Part shown: in pieces, positions 1 to 13,300 of the stretch
Position numbering within the stretch: position 1 is the first letter of the stretch
Layout: the number at the start of each line of letters is the position of its first letter
Source of the DNA: Sipunculus nudus
Taxonomy: Eukaryota > Annelida > Sipuncula > Golfingiida > Sipunculidae
Direction: 5' to 3'
Assembly: GCA_026874595.1 (NCBI GenBank)
Contig: CM049309.1
Location: 67,314,926-67,378,925, forward strand
DNA: 64,000 nt
Notes under the pieces: model-generated
What the model saw: only the letters and a program-made list of their open reading frames with translations
Databases searched by the model: none
What the model was told of the DNA's origin: nothing
Program-made: the position numbers and the translations under genes

Positions 1-838
1 ATAAGACCCGAAATGCTCCTTCACAGAAGGGTTTCCATGCCCATGGTTGCAAGAGCTCTTTACAGCACAATAGTGAAGTCACAAAGGTCAATGACGTATT
101 ATGTTGCATTGATGACGTTATCAACTGGAATCGCAATATCTCTGTTCTCAAGTGTTGAGTATATTGCAGTCATTGTGAACTTTTTTGCTATATTTTGGAT
201 TATTTGTCTAATACAAATTACACGCCAGGTAAGACATTATCATTAACTCCGTAGTCGGAGGATTGACTCTTGCAACCTTTGGCCAAGAACATTTTAAACT
301 GTCTCCTTTGTCAAAAAAAAAAATTATCCAGGAAAACATGCCGACTAGAGAGTAGGGTACTGGTACAGACTACTCATGTTCTGTTTGGGAGAGATCTTAC
401 TGATAAAGCAAATTTTGTAATTGTAAGGCAACTGATGGTTTACAATAATATCAGCGACCTGATTGGCTGCATGGAACACGCTCATGATTATTCAATAAAT
501 GAATATGCTATTTAGGTCCTGTAAAGTTCATGGTGAGGTCAATTGCTACCAGGCAGCCATCTCAAAATTTGAGAATAGCTTGGTGTTATTATTACTGTTA
601 ATACAAAGTTAATCTTAAACCTCAGTGTGAAAAGCAAATTACAGTTTCTAGTCATATACATTTTCTTGCTCTCCATAACTTTGGGAAAGTTGTATGACAT
701 TAAGACAAAAAAAGATGCATTCAAGTAAAATTTATATAGCAGTAAAGTAAAGCAAGCAAAGATAATGTAATTGTTGATAATAACAAAACATAAGGATAAC
801 CCACTGTAAAATACCTGTACATCATCATCGTTTCATGA

Positions 839-900
<62 letters not shown>

Positions 901-1242
901 TCTCCAAACATTGGAAAGAGAATGGATGCCCTATATAGGCAACCTTCAAAATATTTTCAACACAAGCTTCTATGCCATGAAGCAGTAAGTATGAGTAGAT
1001 TTAGGTACTCTAAAGGGAATATTGCCTTTGATCTAGATAAAAAATAAATATCAATACTTCCTCATGATTCCAGATGAGTCAAACATTCAAAATTTGTGTA
1101 GATAATGTATGTTTACAAACACAGGTGAAACCATATCCCTCCTTACCAGAAATGAAGATATTACCAACTCTTGCCTTTCAAACTTTAATATCACTTGCAT
1201 ATTTTCAGAAATTAAATTTGATGTATTATATTGTATCCAAAG
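1..1242. other. TRAPPC13 intron, upstream part
   Basis: No exon of TRAPPC13 or any other gene was recognised here. It contains a (TA)n run at 842-898. Short open frames here show no family resemblance. Confidence 0.6.
842..898. repeat. (TA)n microsatellite
   Basis: An uninterrupted 57-base alternating TA run. Translated frames of it read as YIYIYI and are not genes. Confidence 0.95.
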
Positions 1243-1376
1243 GCTGACCTGCAGACCAGCTCACAGAGAATATCACTGTCAGGTAATAACTGTACCCAGT
1301 CCGTGAGCGAACTTGTCCCAGAGCAAAGCATTGATGATGTCATCCACCATGAGGTCAAGGAACTTGGCACACACAT
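1243..1376 (+). CDS. TRAPPC13: TRAPPC13 exon (first visible)
   Basis: Starts with [14 protein letters not shown] and ends [15 protein letters not shown] plus two bases of an Ile codon. The acceptor is AAAG at 1239-1242 and the donor is gtgagt at 1377. An in-frame TGA at 1219-1221 caps any upstream extension, so the start at 1243 is well bounded. The Lys before ADLQ, expected from the family, presumably comes from the previous exon outside the window. Confidence 0.88.
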
Positions 1377-4300
1377 GTGAGTATGATGAATAGTTAAGAA
1401 TCAGCATATGTGGACCCTTATTTATAGTAATCCCTCTGCCAAGAGTTATGTTTTTGTTTTGCTTGGTTGGTTGGTTGCTTGGTTTGTGTGTTAACAACTT
1501 TACTCACTTTGTAGTGTAAGGGTAATGCACAAGGAAGAGTCCAAGGAAGTCAAATTTTGGAGGTGATCTGGATCACCATGATATATGTTTGCTACAGGAT
1601 TCTTCATCAGATTTTTCTAGATAATCAATACCATCATTATTCACCAGTATATGGCAGAGAAGTTTGTGAGAAGTTCTGAATTAGATGAATGAGCAGAGGT
1701 GTCACTTACACGGTCTCCAGCCATCCTGGAAATCAGGGAAAACAGCAAAAATTTTACATCTTTCCACTCCGGGAAATGTCTTAGTATTTCAAGAAAATTC
1801 CTCAGTTCAGGGATATGTTACAGAATTTGTTTGCCCCTAAAGAGACTTGTATCCTACATCATTTTCATATTTAAGGAAAGATACCATTTCCTGAAAATAA
1901 AAAAATGAGTAAATGGGGGGATAAGATGTCGTTGCCTATACATTTTGGTCCGCTGATTAAAATAACCTTAATTGCTTCCTTCTTTGTTTCAGTTTGGTGT
2001 GTGCTGTCAGCTACACTACTTCAACAGGGGAGAAGATGTACTTCAGAAAATTCTTCAAGTTCCAGGTGACAAAATCTTATGATCTAATATGATCTTCTTT
2101 CAGAGTAACTCATAACTGTGTCATGTCAGGGACAAATTCTGTTATAAGACATTAAGTAGATGGGTCACAGAGATTATTAATATTATGGGATACAGCTCAC
2201 AAGGTAAGTGTAGTAGGGTGTCACACTTCCTCATCTTTCTGGTCTGATCAGTCTTACTCTCTTTTTCAGTTCAAAAGAACCATAGAACCAAAGCTGCCTT
2301 TTGTAGCATTTTAGTATAATCTGCTAAACTGTCCCATTGTCAAACAGACTCCTGTGTGATGAGAAGGTAAACCTTGAGGTTAAGACCTCGTTCAGGGTAT
2401 TAGACTAGATTATGGCCGTAGATGTTGCATGCACATCGTTTCCTGATCAGTACTTGAGTGTGAGGGTAAGGTAAGGTATGTCTGTATGGTTATGACCTAC
2501 TGGATGGTCTTGTGTTTTTTTCAAGGAACAAAAGTTGTTGCAGAGCTGATCCCACAGCTTCAGAGTATCAAGACCTAAATCTTTGATTTCATGTTTTACA
2601 GGTATTAAAAAAAACTCTTGATGTCAAGACCAATTTTTTTTTCATTGTTCTGTTGGTACTTAAAACACTCAATGTCAAAACCAAATTCTTTCGTGTTTTG
2701 CTTTGTAGGTACGTAAACCCCTTGATGTCAGAACCAAATTCTTTGATTTTATATTCTACAGGTACTTAAACCCCTTGATGTCAGAACCAAATTCTTTGAT
2801 TTTATATTCTACAGGTACTTAAACCCCTGGATGTCAAGACCAAGTTCTATAATGCAGAGGTATGTCGTATCAGCGTGGTGAGCTTTCTTCATGACTGCAT
2901 CTTGCTGTTTACTTGGCTGTTTCTTTGTCTGCCTTGACTAGTTCTGCATACTCACATTTCTTCAGAATTTCACTTGCTTTAACATCCAGTCTGCTCATAA
3001 CATGCAGCACAGCAGCCAATTTTTTTTTTTTACTGTATATGAGTGTTATTATCTAGAGGCACAGGTAACTTGGATATTATAAGTATAACCAATATTGTAA
3101 TTACCATAAAATACCCTAGGAAACAATGATGTTTCATACACTTAAACATTAAGTAAGTCATGAAGTATATATTATGAAAAAGAAAAGCAGTATATATTCA
3201 TTGCTTATTTAAATATATTTCTTTTTATATAAGATGATAATATTTTTACCATGATAATATTTGTTTTACTTAAATGGTCTATATATAATGGATATTATAG
3301 TATAATGCAAAGCAGAATAATGAAGATTTTAAAAGGACTGAAATATAATCCCATGTTTCAAGGTCACAAAGAAAGGTCAAGGTGAAGGGTCAGATGAACC
3401 ACAGACTCCTCAGCCAAAATTTGTATGTAATGTCAAAGGATAGAAATGGCTTCTGAAATGTATTGATACAATTGTAATGTACACAGATCCCTTCCATAAT
3501 ATAAAACCTACCTAATTTCTGTTCAGGTGACAACCTGTGTGTTGTAAGAATAATGGAAAGTCCTCACAGAAACAAATTTATTGAACTGATTATGTTGTAC
3601 ATAGGTTGCTCAGCCATTCATAAGGACCCTTGAAAGATCTTTCATAATAGTTCCTGTTTATTTTTTATGTGACACCCTTGTCTTATTCAGTTCAAATCCC
3701 AGAAAAATCAAATCCATGGATATAGCAAATACAAAAATACATATGAGAAAATAGTGTCTTCAATGAATGGATGACTTGTAAAATCACTTCAGGTGTGTCA
3801 GCCAGGCACCCTGCCACATGCTTTTGCTACTATCACCTGTGTTAAAGGCTACGGACTAGCTCTGTTTGACCTGGTCATAACCCCATATTAATTCATCATG
3901 GCAAAACATGATGTTGACATGGTGTTGCATGGCTGTCCTGGATTAAACTTGAAAGTTTTTATGATAGCTACTGCAAAATATTTTCGATGCAATGTTATAA
4001 TTAATAAGTAGGACCCTGGTATATCACCGAGTATAATTTATAAAAACTTGTGGCAGATATCTGCTGACAGTTCATTCTGTTGGTAACCAGTGCCACTTTC
4101 TGTCCACATGTCTATATCTTGGTCTGGTGGGTGAATATTTGCTCGGTTATAAAGACAATGCCCTATTTAAGCCTGCATGTAATGTAGTTCTGTGTTTGTT
4201 GGTTACATACCTCTTGCGTCCAGACGTCTGCACCCAGGATATAATATGAAGGAATTTAATCTGACAGACAATATTCCATGTTCTCAACAATGCTGCAAAC

Positions 4301-7300
4301 CCCAATTCATTATAGTTCTTCTCTATAACTGATCAATATATATATTGACATATATTTTTAACTGATTTTATACCTCCACTTTAGGTCTCCTTCCAAGTAC
4401 ACATCCTTTCTCAGTTGAATTGATAGTTTTTAGTCCATCACCCTTCATGCCCGGCACTCCTTCATTAAGGAGACACACTTTGTTACCATTAGTGTAATGT
4501 TTGTCTTGTTTTTCACACAGAGGCCTTCATCAGTCCGGGCCACAGGGAAAACAAATTACAAGTTTCCCTGGCACCAGTAGTGTCATTGTTTTCAGCCCAT
4601 CGTTAATCTTATTCGTAACAATACAGACCAAGTTTTGGTTATTTTCAGCAAACATAATAGGACTTTAGAAAGATTATGCAATAAACATTATACACAATGG
4701 TCGGGCTGTTTTATTTTGGTTGAAGAGAAAGGTTATTGTAAAAATGTGGCATCATCATGGCAGAAGATAAAGAACTACCTTTCTCAGCTAGTGTAGACCA
4801 GGATTCACTTTGCATAGAAGGAAATAAAATAGAACATCCAATGTAATTCAGTGAATTCCTGCCAGTTGGATGGGATTAAATTATTCAACTAAAAATTGGC
4901 ATTCTAAGGAATGCAGGCCTCAGCCATGTGGGAGGACCTTATTGTGGGATGCACCCCAATGCATGTTTGTATCACTTATTCTACCCATTTTCCCAGGCTC
5001 ATTAGTGCATAAGTGACTTAAATTTATAACTAATCCTTGATGATGTTCCTGGACCCAGATCATGAGCCAGATCCACATCAAAATCTAATCGATCCTTCAT
5101 TGAAACTTATACTAAATGTCCTGAAAATTTCATGAGATCTCAGTCATGATTGTGTAAGTTGTTTTTTAACAAACAGACAACACACAAACTTGATGAATGC
5201 ATACCCTACTGGCAGAGGCAACAATCCCAAACTCATTCTGTTTATTGTCATTGGTACCAACACATCAATACTAGACAGCATGGGTCAAGTAAATAAACTG
5301 ATAATTCATTTCTGATTATGGATTGATCCAAAATGAACATGCAAATCACATCATTTGGTCTGTTGGCTTGAGGTTTTTTTACAAACATATTTTACAGTTT
5401 TTGAGCCTTAACCTTTGTATAAAAATTTATAGTCAATGTCAGAGGTCTCAGTTTTTGTCTTTTTAATAATTGTAACTATTCTCACAATGAGTCTCGTTAA
5501 AAACTCAAATGGGGCTGTGCATCTCATATTTAATATTTTTAAACTAATTTTGTGACCTGGACATTATATTTAGTTAATTTTTGATGTATTATAGATGCAT
5601 GTATTCACATACTAATTTAAATCATACAGTGTGGTACATAGTTAGGAAGTCTTTTTGTTTAAATTGACAGTAGGTTGCAATAGTAATAACATTTTAAAAT
5701 CAAGGAAATCAAATTCATATTACATTAATTATTGAATCAGTTATGTCATGACTTGATTTGTTAATCAGAGTTATTACCTTGACTTTCGTTTATTTAATCA
5801 TTTTAATCATCAGAGCTAAATTTATCACTGATTTATTATTCATTTCAATTAAGCAAATGTGCAATGAATTAATTAATAGCATTCATTATACTCATCAATC
5901 AGGTATCTAAATAAGACAGCATGCAGATGGGTAGTTAATTAATACTTGTGCATTTTGTCCTTTTTCATGGCATATTTCTCTGTCAATCTTCACAATTTTT
6001 AGTAGGGCACTATTTTCTCATTCTTTCCCTTTATCACCCTTAAGCTAGCCACAAAATAGTACAAATCTGTAATTAAAAGACTACAGATATTTCTGTAAAA
6101 TATAATCAGTTGATTTCAGCATGTCTGCACAGTTTCTGCTGCCTCTCCTGACACAACATAAATTTACTTTTCTATTTTAATTTCACAGTTTGATTTAATA
6201 GTTTTTTTTTCCTTTAAAATGAGAATTTGAAATTAAAATTTAATTATTTCGGTAGATTCCATGGTGGTGATGGGTTATATTTAATTATTTTTGGTGAAAT
6301 AATATGTGAAATAATTTTTCCAGTAACAAATAATTCATATACTACTTTAAATCATTTGTGAAATTTTTCAATTTCAAAATTTAAAAAATATATTTATTAG
6401 AATCTTAGTTATTTACTTCTAAGTTCGAAATTAAAGGATAGGTAATTACTAATTGTATCCTTAAGAGCTATTAGTAATTAAATTCACACTTTCTTTATTT
6501 TATTTACTGGTAAATACATTTTGAATTAAGTGTCAAAAGTGTGTTGCTCTATTCTGTATAAACTGGAATGTTGATGTAATTTGCTATGTAACGAGATTAT
6601 ATGCATGTACCAGATGGTATAAACCATATAGACTGGAATGTTTAACAGTAGTACATTTTCTATGCAGCTTATTTTGAGACATTTTAGTGAGGTTTCTATG
6701 GAACCTGCAAAGGACATTTCATTGGAAGGAGTTGTAGCATTAACAAATTTCTTTTGCAATGTTACCAGTTAATTTGGTGTTTCACTGTGGCATAAGTATT
6801 TTTTTTTTTGGCTTAAGATCATGCACTTTTATATTCAAAGCCATCATTTGGGGGTCATGGTCAAGTAAATGTTCAAAATCCCATCATGTTGTCATATAAC
6901 ACACACAAAAAATATAGAAATAAAATCAAATGAAACCTACTCCCCTTAACAGCTTACTCTAGATCTGACACTGTCAGCACTAGATCTGCAGGACAGAATA
7001 CAAACAACATCTATTGCCAGGTTTAAGAAATTTCTAAATTCAGACCATGACATCACATTTGCATCTGGCCAGCCAATCGCACCATGGCCTAGTCTATGTG
7101 CAATGGTCATGTCACATAAAAAAAAAAACACATTGGAATATATTATGTGAGTGTGACCCTTTATGGGTCAATTGGTCCGGACAAACATATATTGAAGCAG
7201 AAAATTACAAGGCAACATGATCAGCTCATGCTTTTGACAAAAGAGAAATTTTCAGGTTACACAAATTTAACACAACATGGATTTATCACATTTTCTTTTC

Positions 7301-10300
7301 ATGACAGTTTCCCTGTCTGTTCAGTGAAATGTCCTTTGAAAGGTTCTGTAGGTTTTATACAGTTTTGAGACCAGCTTGTTATGCATGATCTTTGACTAAT
7401 AGACCTTGTTGTATGTTTTGTTTCCTTTGAATTTCCATCCCGTTATGCATGCCGGATTTGCAGGACTATGTAGTAAGTGGCCATTTGCCTTTTTTATCCC
7501 ACACAAATATTGTTGTGTGACTCAGGGTGCAATTCCATGTATATGTGGATCCCATGTGGGATCACAGCTAGAAGTCTCCAGCTAGTTGATAATCATTGTC
7601 CAGTTTCTGGATTTTTGTGGATCCCACATGCTATACATAATTGCCCTGTCTTTTGAAATATGGAAAGATGCTTTATAGATTGCAAGGCAGCATGAAAGGC
7701 TACAAATCCAGTGTTCTTATTGGAAATGAAGTTGTGTAACAGGAGATGGTTCCTATCATACTATTGTATGACCACTATCATACAATATTTATCCTCCACA
7801 ATGAACTTTGTCTTCCTATTATAATTGTTTACAAATGCATAACATTGGATAAATAATTTAAAAAGAAATGAAAAAAAATAAATAAAACATATTTTTATGA
7901 GCAAATGAACTTACCACAAGAAATTGATTATCAATCAACTGCGTGCATGACTCACACATGCAGAATCTATCTGCATGGAAGTCCCAGCATGAGGTTTGTA
8001 CAGGTCCCACATGGGCAAAAATCTGCATAAACGGAAATACACCCTTGTCATGAAATTACATTTTGTAGTGGCTAATGTCAGATCTTAATTTACAGAGAAG
8101 AGGGCTAAGTCTCCTTTTTAAATAGTAGGATTTGGAAAATTCTTAATGTACCTGAAATTTATTCATGTGAATATCAAGGCAACAATATTCTTTGTTTTTG
8201 TCTCAGCTGTTATCTGAAATTTGACCATGATTAGCAGCAATAAACATGGAAAAAATCTGGTCAGTTTCCAATCATGTTTACTTGTCCCTTTTTAAATCAC
8301 ATGAACTGCAAATGAACATGGCAAGAGACTTTGGAAATATCTAAATAATTAATTCGAGTTTCTTTCATGCACTTGTACAAAAATATTTTATTACATGATA
8401 CAAATATCAGTGTTTTATTTAATTGATTTACTTTATATAAGTTTTGATAATTTTTGTAATTTTTATTTAAAATATAATATAGGGTGTTCCAACACCAAAA
8501 GTAACAGCTGATATATCCATTATTTTTCCCATGTATTAAAATGTATAAGAATGTGTAAAGTGATCTGTAATCTCATGTTGTAATATATATCTTCAGTCTG
8601 ATGAAGTGTACCTGGAAGCACAGATACAGAATATCACACCCGGTCCAATCTATATGGAGCGTGTGGCCCTGGAGCCATCTGATCATTACGACGTGGTGGA
8701 ACTCAACACGTCAGGCCCAAAGGACAGGTGAGCCATCACACAAATTTATGTATCAGAAATACCAGTCCTGGTAGCCTGGTAGGTAGCCTGTCAGAGCTCA
8801 GCTTCACCGTCATTTCATGTCATGTCCACCTTAAACAGGTTCAGGCAAACTCGGCTGATTTTACTGAAGCTGCTGTAAATTCTTTAAGCTTAAGTGGGCC
8901 AATTTTTTTTAATCAATTTTTCCTTAATCAAGAAAAAAATATGGTTTTCCAAAAGATGAAACCCATATAAAGGCCTCCTAACCCACATCTGTTACAGTGT
9001 ATGATGTTTTATTGTATCGCCAAAGTCTGGAGATACTATGGTTTAGTCTCCACCGCTGCCGCCACCGCAGAGATGGACACGATAACTCAAAAATATTTCA
9101 CGGATCTTTACCAAACTTGACATGTACAAAGATATGGGTCAGAGGATAAAGCCTTTTTAAAATGGGGTCATGATCTTTACTAGGAGAGTGACCTAGACCT
9201 TGAATATTTCCATTTTGGGGGAAAGTCACACAAATTCTGAAATATCTCAAGAAATCTTGCATGGATTGATCCAAAAATCTACTTGATGGAAGATCTTGGA
9301 TAGTGTTGTCATGTGCTGGAAACTGGTGGTGCCACCTGGTATCCTTTTCTTGTTTTCGTGCTGTTAAATACCCCCTTCATTGCCACTTAACAATACTCTG
9401 AGCATTATAAGTCAAAAACTAATGGACAGAATTCTATCATATTATGCATATACAAAGACATGGGTTATTGGATGATGTATTTTTAAAGTGGGGGCATGAC
9501 CTTTCCTGTGAGAATGGCCTTGACCTTGAATATAGCCATATATGGTGAAAATCACACTTGATCATAAATATCTCAATAGGGGATGCCTGGATTGGTCCAA
9601 AAATCAAATTGACCAAAGATCTTAGATAGCTTTGTCTTTTGCGGAAGACAGGTGGTGCTACTTTCTGTCTTTCTCTTGTTTTCTTGCCTTTTTATACCCC
9701 TTCATTGCCACTTGACAGTACTGTGAGCATTAAAAATCTAAAACTTATGTACAGATTAGGCTGAAATTGTGCATATACATTGATCTTGGATACCTCCATC
9801 TTGTATTCAAAACTGGTGGCGCCATCTGCAGTTGTTTGCCTTGGTGTCCATCTGTACATGTGCTTTAGGTGAAAATTGCTTATATCTCTGGAGTGAATCA
9901 AGGTATTGGTCTGAAATTTGACGTGTCCGTCCATCTAGGAAAGTTTTCTGGTAAACCCGACAGGTGGCGCCACCTGTCTTCTCGTTTATGTTGAATAAAT
10001 TAATGCCTTTTTCTGAGGAGTGATTTTTCCTATTGGCCTGAAATTGTGCATATCCATAGATCTTGGACTCCTCCATCTTGTACATAAGACTAGTGGTGCC
10101 ATCTGCCATTTTTTTGTGTAGTGTCCATCTGTACATTTGTGTTAGATGAAAATTGCTCATATCTGAGGAGTCCTTCAATGTGTTGGTCTCCAATTTGGCA
10201 TGTACATTCATCTTGGAGTGTTTTCTCATCAACCAGACAGGTGGCGCCACCTCTGAGTGTTTTCTCGTCAACCAGACAGGTGGCTTCACCTACCTTATGA

Positions 10301-13300
10301 TTTTTAGCTCAGCTTCCTGAAAGTCATCTGAGCTATAATGATCACCCTTTGTCCAGCTGTTGTGATTATAACCTGGTCCAGGATGCATTGATGACAAACT
10401 TACAAGTCTCTCAGTTGATGTAAAAGATTCTTTATTTTAACTATACAGGAGAGGGTATGCCAAGACCCTTTTCAGGGCTTGGACCCCAAGTTTGTAACTA
10501 CCTCTACCCCAACAGCATATCTTCAAGCAAGATTCATAAACCATAATAAACCAATCAGAGATTTCCCTGACTTGTCACATAGTTTCAATTAAAGAAAGGT
10601 GTGCAAAGGAGCTGAATGAAAGTGCAATTAGACTGAATAGAGTTGCCATGTAATCAAGGCTAAGCAATTACAGTCATTATGTAAATACCTGGCAACTCAG
10701 CTCTGACATTTGAATACACAAAAGTCCCAATTAACTTAAACACCTGCAACTTACATAATATATAATAATGATGAAATACAGAGAGGGAGAATTGTAGTAA
10801 TAGACTGGCCTTAGTACATTACACAGCGTCCGTCCGGCCATCCGGCCGGCCGTCTGTTAACAGGGCACAAATCATAACCTTTAGACCTAGAAACTTCTAG
10901 TTGTACATCCAGGGAGGTCCTGGGCATATCTACTTGGAAACCTGAAATTAGGTCATGGTGACCTATATTTTTTACTTACGGCCGAATTGATTTTGAGGAC
11001 CCAGACAGTCAGATTGGGCACAAATTGTATCCATTAGGCCAAGAAACCTCATACCTGACATTTTGGGATATCCTAGGCAAATGTCCTTGGAAACCTGAAA
11101 CTAGGTCACTGTGACCTATATTTTGTGACTTGCAGGCTGAAAACATGATTTCAAGCAACCTGAATGTCAGATGGGGACAAATCATATCTGAGCCTAGAAT
11201 CTTCTACACACAATATCCTGGGAGTTTCTAGGCAAATCTCCTTGGAAACCTGAAATACGTTCATAGTGACCTATATTTTGTGACCTTCGGGCCGAAAACA
11301 TGATTTTTATCATCCAGACAGTCAGACAGGGCATAAATTGAATTGATAAAGCCTAGAATCCTTTAATGTGACTTTTAGGGAGGTCCTAGGCAAATCTCCA
11401 TGGAAACCTGAAATTCGGCCATGGTGACCTATATTTTGTGACTTGCAGGCTGAAAACATGATTTCAAGCACCCTGAATGTCAGATGGGGACAAATTGTAT
11501 ATGTGAGGCCTAGAATCTTTTAACTCAATATCCTGGGAGTCAATAGGAAACCTGAAATACGTTCATAGTGACCTATATTTTGTGACCTATGGGCCTAAAA
11601 CTTGACTTTGAGCACCCAGGCAGTCAGAAGGGGCACAAATAGTATCCATTAGGCCTAGAATCCTCCAACAGGACATTTAAGGAGGTCCTAGGCAAATCAC
11701 CTTGGAAACCTGAAATTTGGTCATGGTGACCTATATTTTGTGACTTGCAGGCTGAAAACATGATTTCAAGCACCCTGAATGTCAGATGGGGACAAATTAT
11801 ATATGTTAGGGCTTGAATCTTTTAACTCAATATCCTGGGAGTCAATAGGAAACCTGAAATACGTTCATAGTGACCTATATTTTGTGACCTATGGGCCTAA
11901 AACTTGACTTTGAGCACCCAGGCAGTCAGAAGGGGCACAAATAGTATCCATTAGGCCTAGAATCCTCCAACAGGACATTTAGGGAGGTCCTAGGCAAATC
12001 ACCTTGGAAACCTGAAATTTGGTCATGGTGACAAACATTTTGTGACCTACAGGCCAAAAACAGGAATTTGGGTATCCAGAAAGTTAGTCAGGGCACACAT
12101 TGTATTTGTTAGGCCTAGCATTTCTAATGTAACATTCTGATGTCTGATGTCTGCAAATGTCTGTGGAAAACTGAAATTAGGTCACTGTGACCTATATTTT
12201 GCGACCTTTATGAAAAGAAGTCATAAAGGCACCCAGACAGCCAGTCAGGGCACACATTGTATCTGTTAGGCCTAGAATCTTCTAATATTACATTCTGAGA
12301 CGTCCTTGGCCAATGTCCTTGGAAAACTGAAATTAGGTCACCGTGACCTATATTTTTTTACCTATGGGCTGAAAAATGGTTTTGAGCACCCAGACAGACA
12401 AGGCACAATTGTATCCATTAGCCCTAGAATCCTCTAACATGACATTCAGGGAAATCCTTGGCAATTCTCCTTGGAAACCTGAAATTGGATCATGGTGACC
12501 TATATTCTGCCAGCTATGGACCAGAAACATGATTTTGAGCACCCAGACAGACAGGGTACAAATTGTTACCATTTTCCTTGGAACCCTCTATTGGGAAATC
12601 TTGGGGGGCTCCTGGGCAGGTCTCCTATGAATCCTGAAATTTTATTTTCTGTCCATTTTTTCAACACTGTAACTTTAGCCATATGCTATTCTCACAGACA
12701 ATATATAACATTAAAAAAATGAGCACCCAGTCTAAATTAGCTGAGCATCATGGCCAGTGGGCCACTTGTTATAGTATAAATTTATCCCCTTTTCATAAGA
12801 GTGATTCTCTGTATTGGCCCCCAAATTTGGTGAAAAATATTGTTCTCAAGGTGATAGATGTTCTATAGTGGCTTGCCAAGTGACAGTATATGCTGATGAA
12901 GATGGGGGATTCTAAAGGGGGGGGGGGATTAATTGTCTGGCAATACTATGGCACCTGCGGTGCCAAGACATATCTGGTTGTTATTTGTTTCTTAAATGTT
13001 CAGTTTTTGGGGTGTGTTTTATATCTGAATACTGTTTTCAACTTAGTGTGTCAATCATAGTTGTAGTGGCTGATGTAAGTACAGTCATACAGTTGACAGT
13101 CTGTAATCACGGAAGGGGTGGATAAAATTTTTCAGACTTCAAATAGATAAAATGAATAACTTGTGAGATTGCAGAGTCTATGGAGTTTACACAGTCTGTC
13201 ATCAAGGATAGGATTGATCAAATTTATCAAACTTAAAATAGATTAAATAGATAAGAACTTGTGACATTGCCATATTCTCCCCAGTCATTTGAAGTTAACC

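Larger units (their letters stand above)
10800..12772 (+). repeat. Tandem array of about 155-bp units carrying oestrogen-response-element palindromes
   Basis: The anchor GGAAACCTGAAAT (or a close variant) recurs twelve times, near 10937, 11090, 11243, 11400, 11547, 11705, 11849, 12006, 12161, 12320, 12473 and 12621. Each unit next carries a [G/T]TCAnnnTGACCT motif and TATATTTTGTGAC, then CACCCAGACAGTCAG-like and AGGCCTAGAATC blocks. Two neighbouring pairs (starting near 11518 and 11818) are nearly identical over about 300 bp, a higher-order dimer. It begins with CGTCCGTCCGGCC-type repeats near 10826. Its right end at 12739-12770 reads in reverse like the 5' end of the Helentron-like family, so the array may be the body of such an element. 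Confidence 0.9.

Noticed and set aside
13-246. 77-codon frame at the window start with hydrophobic stretches
   Set aside because: Lies inside a TRAPPC13 intron, no homology recognised, and length is ordinary for chance.
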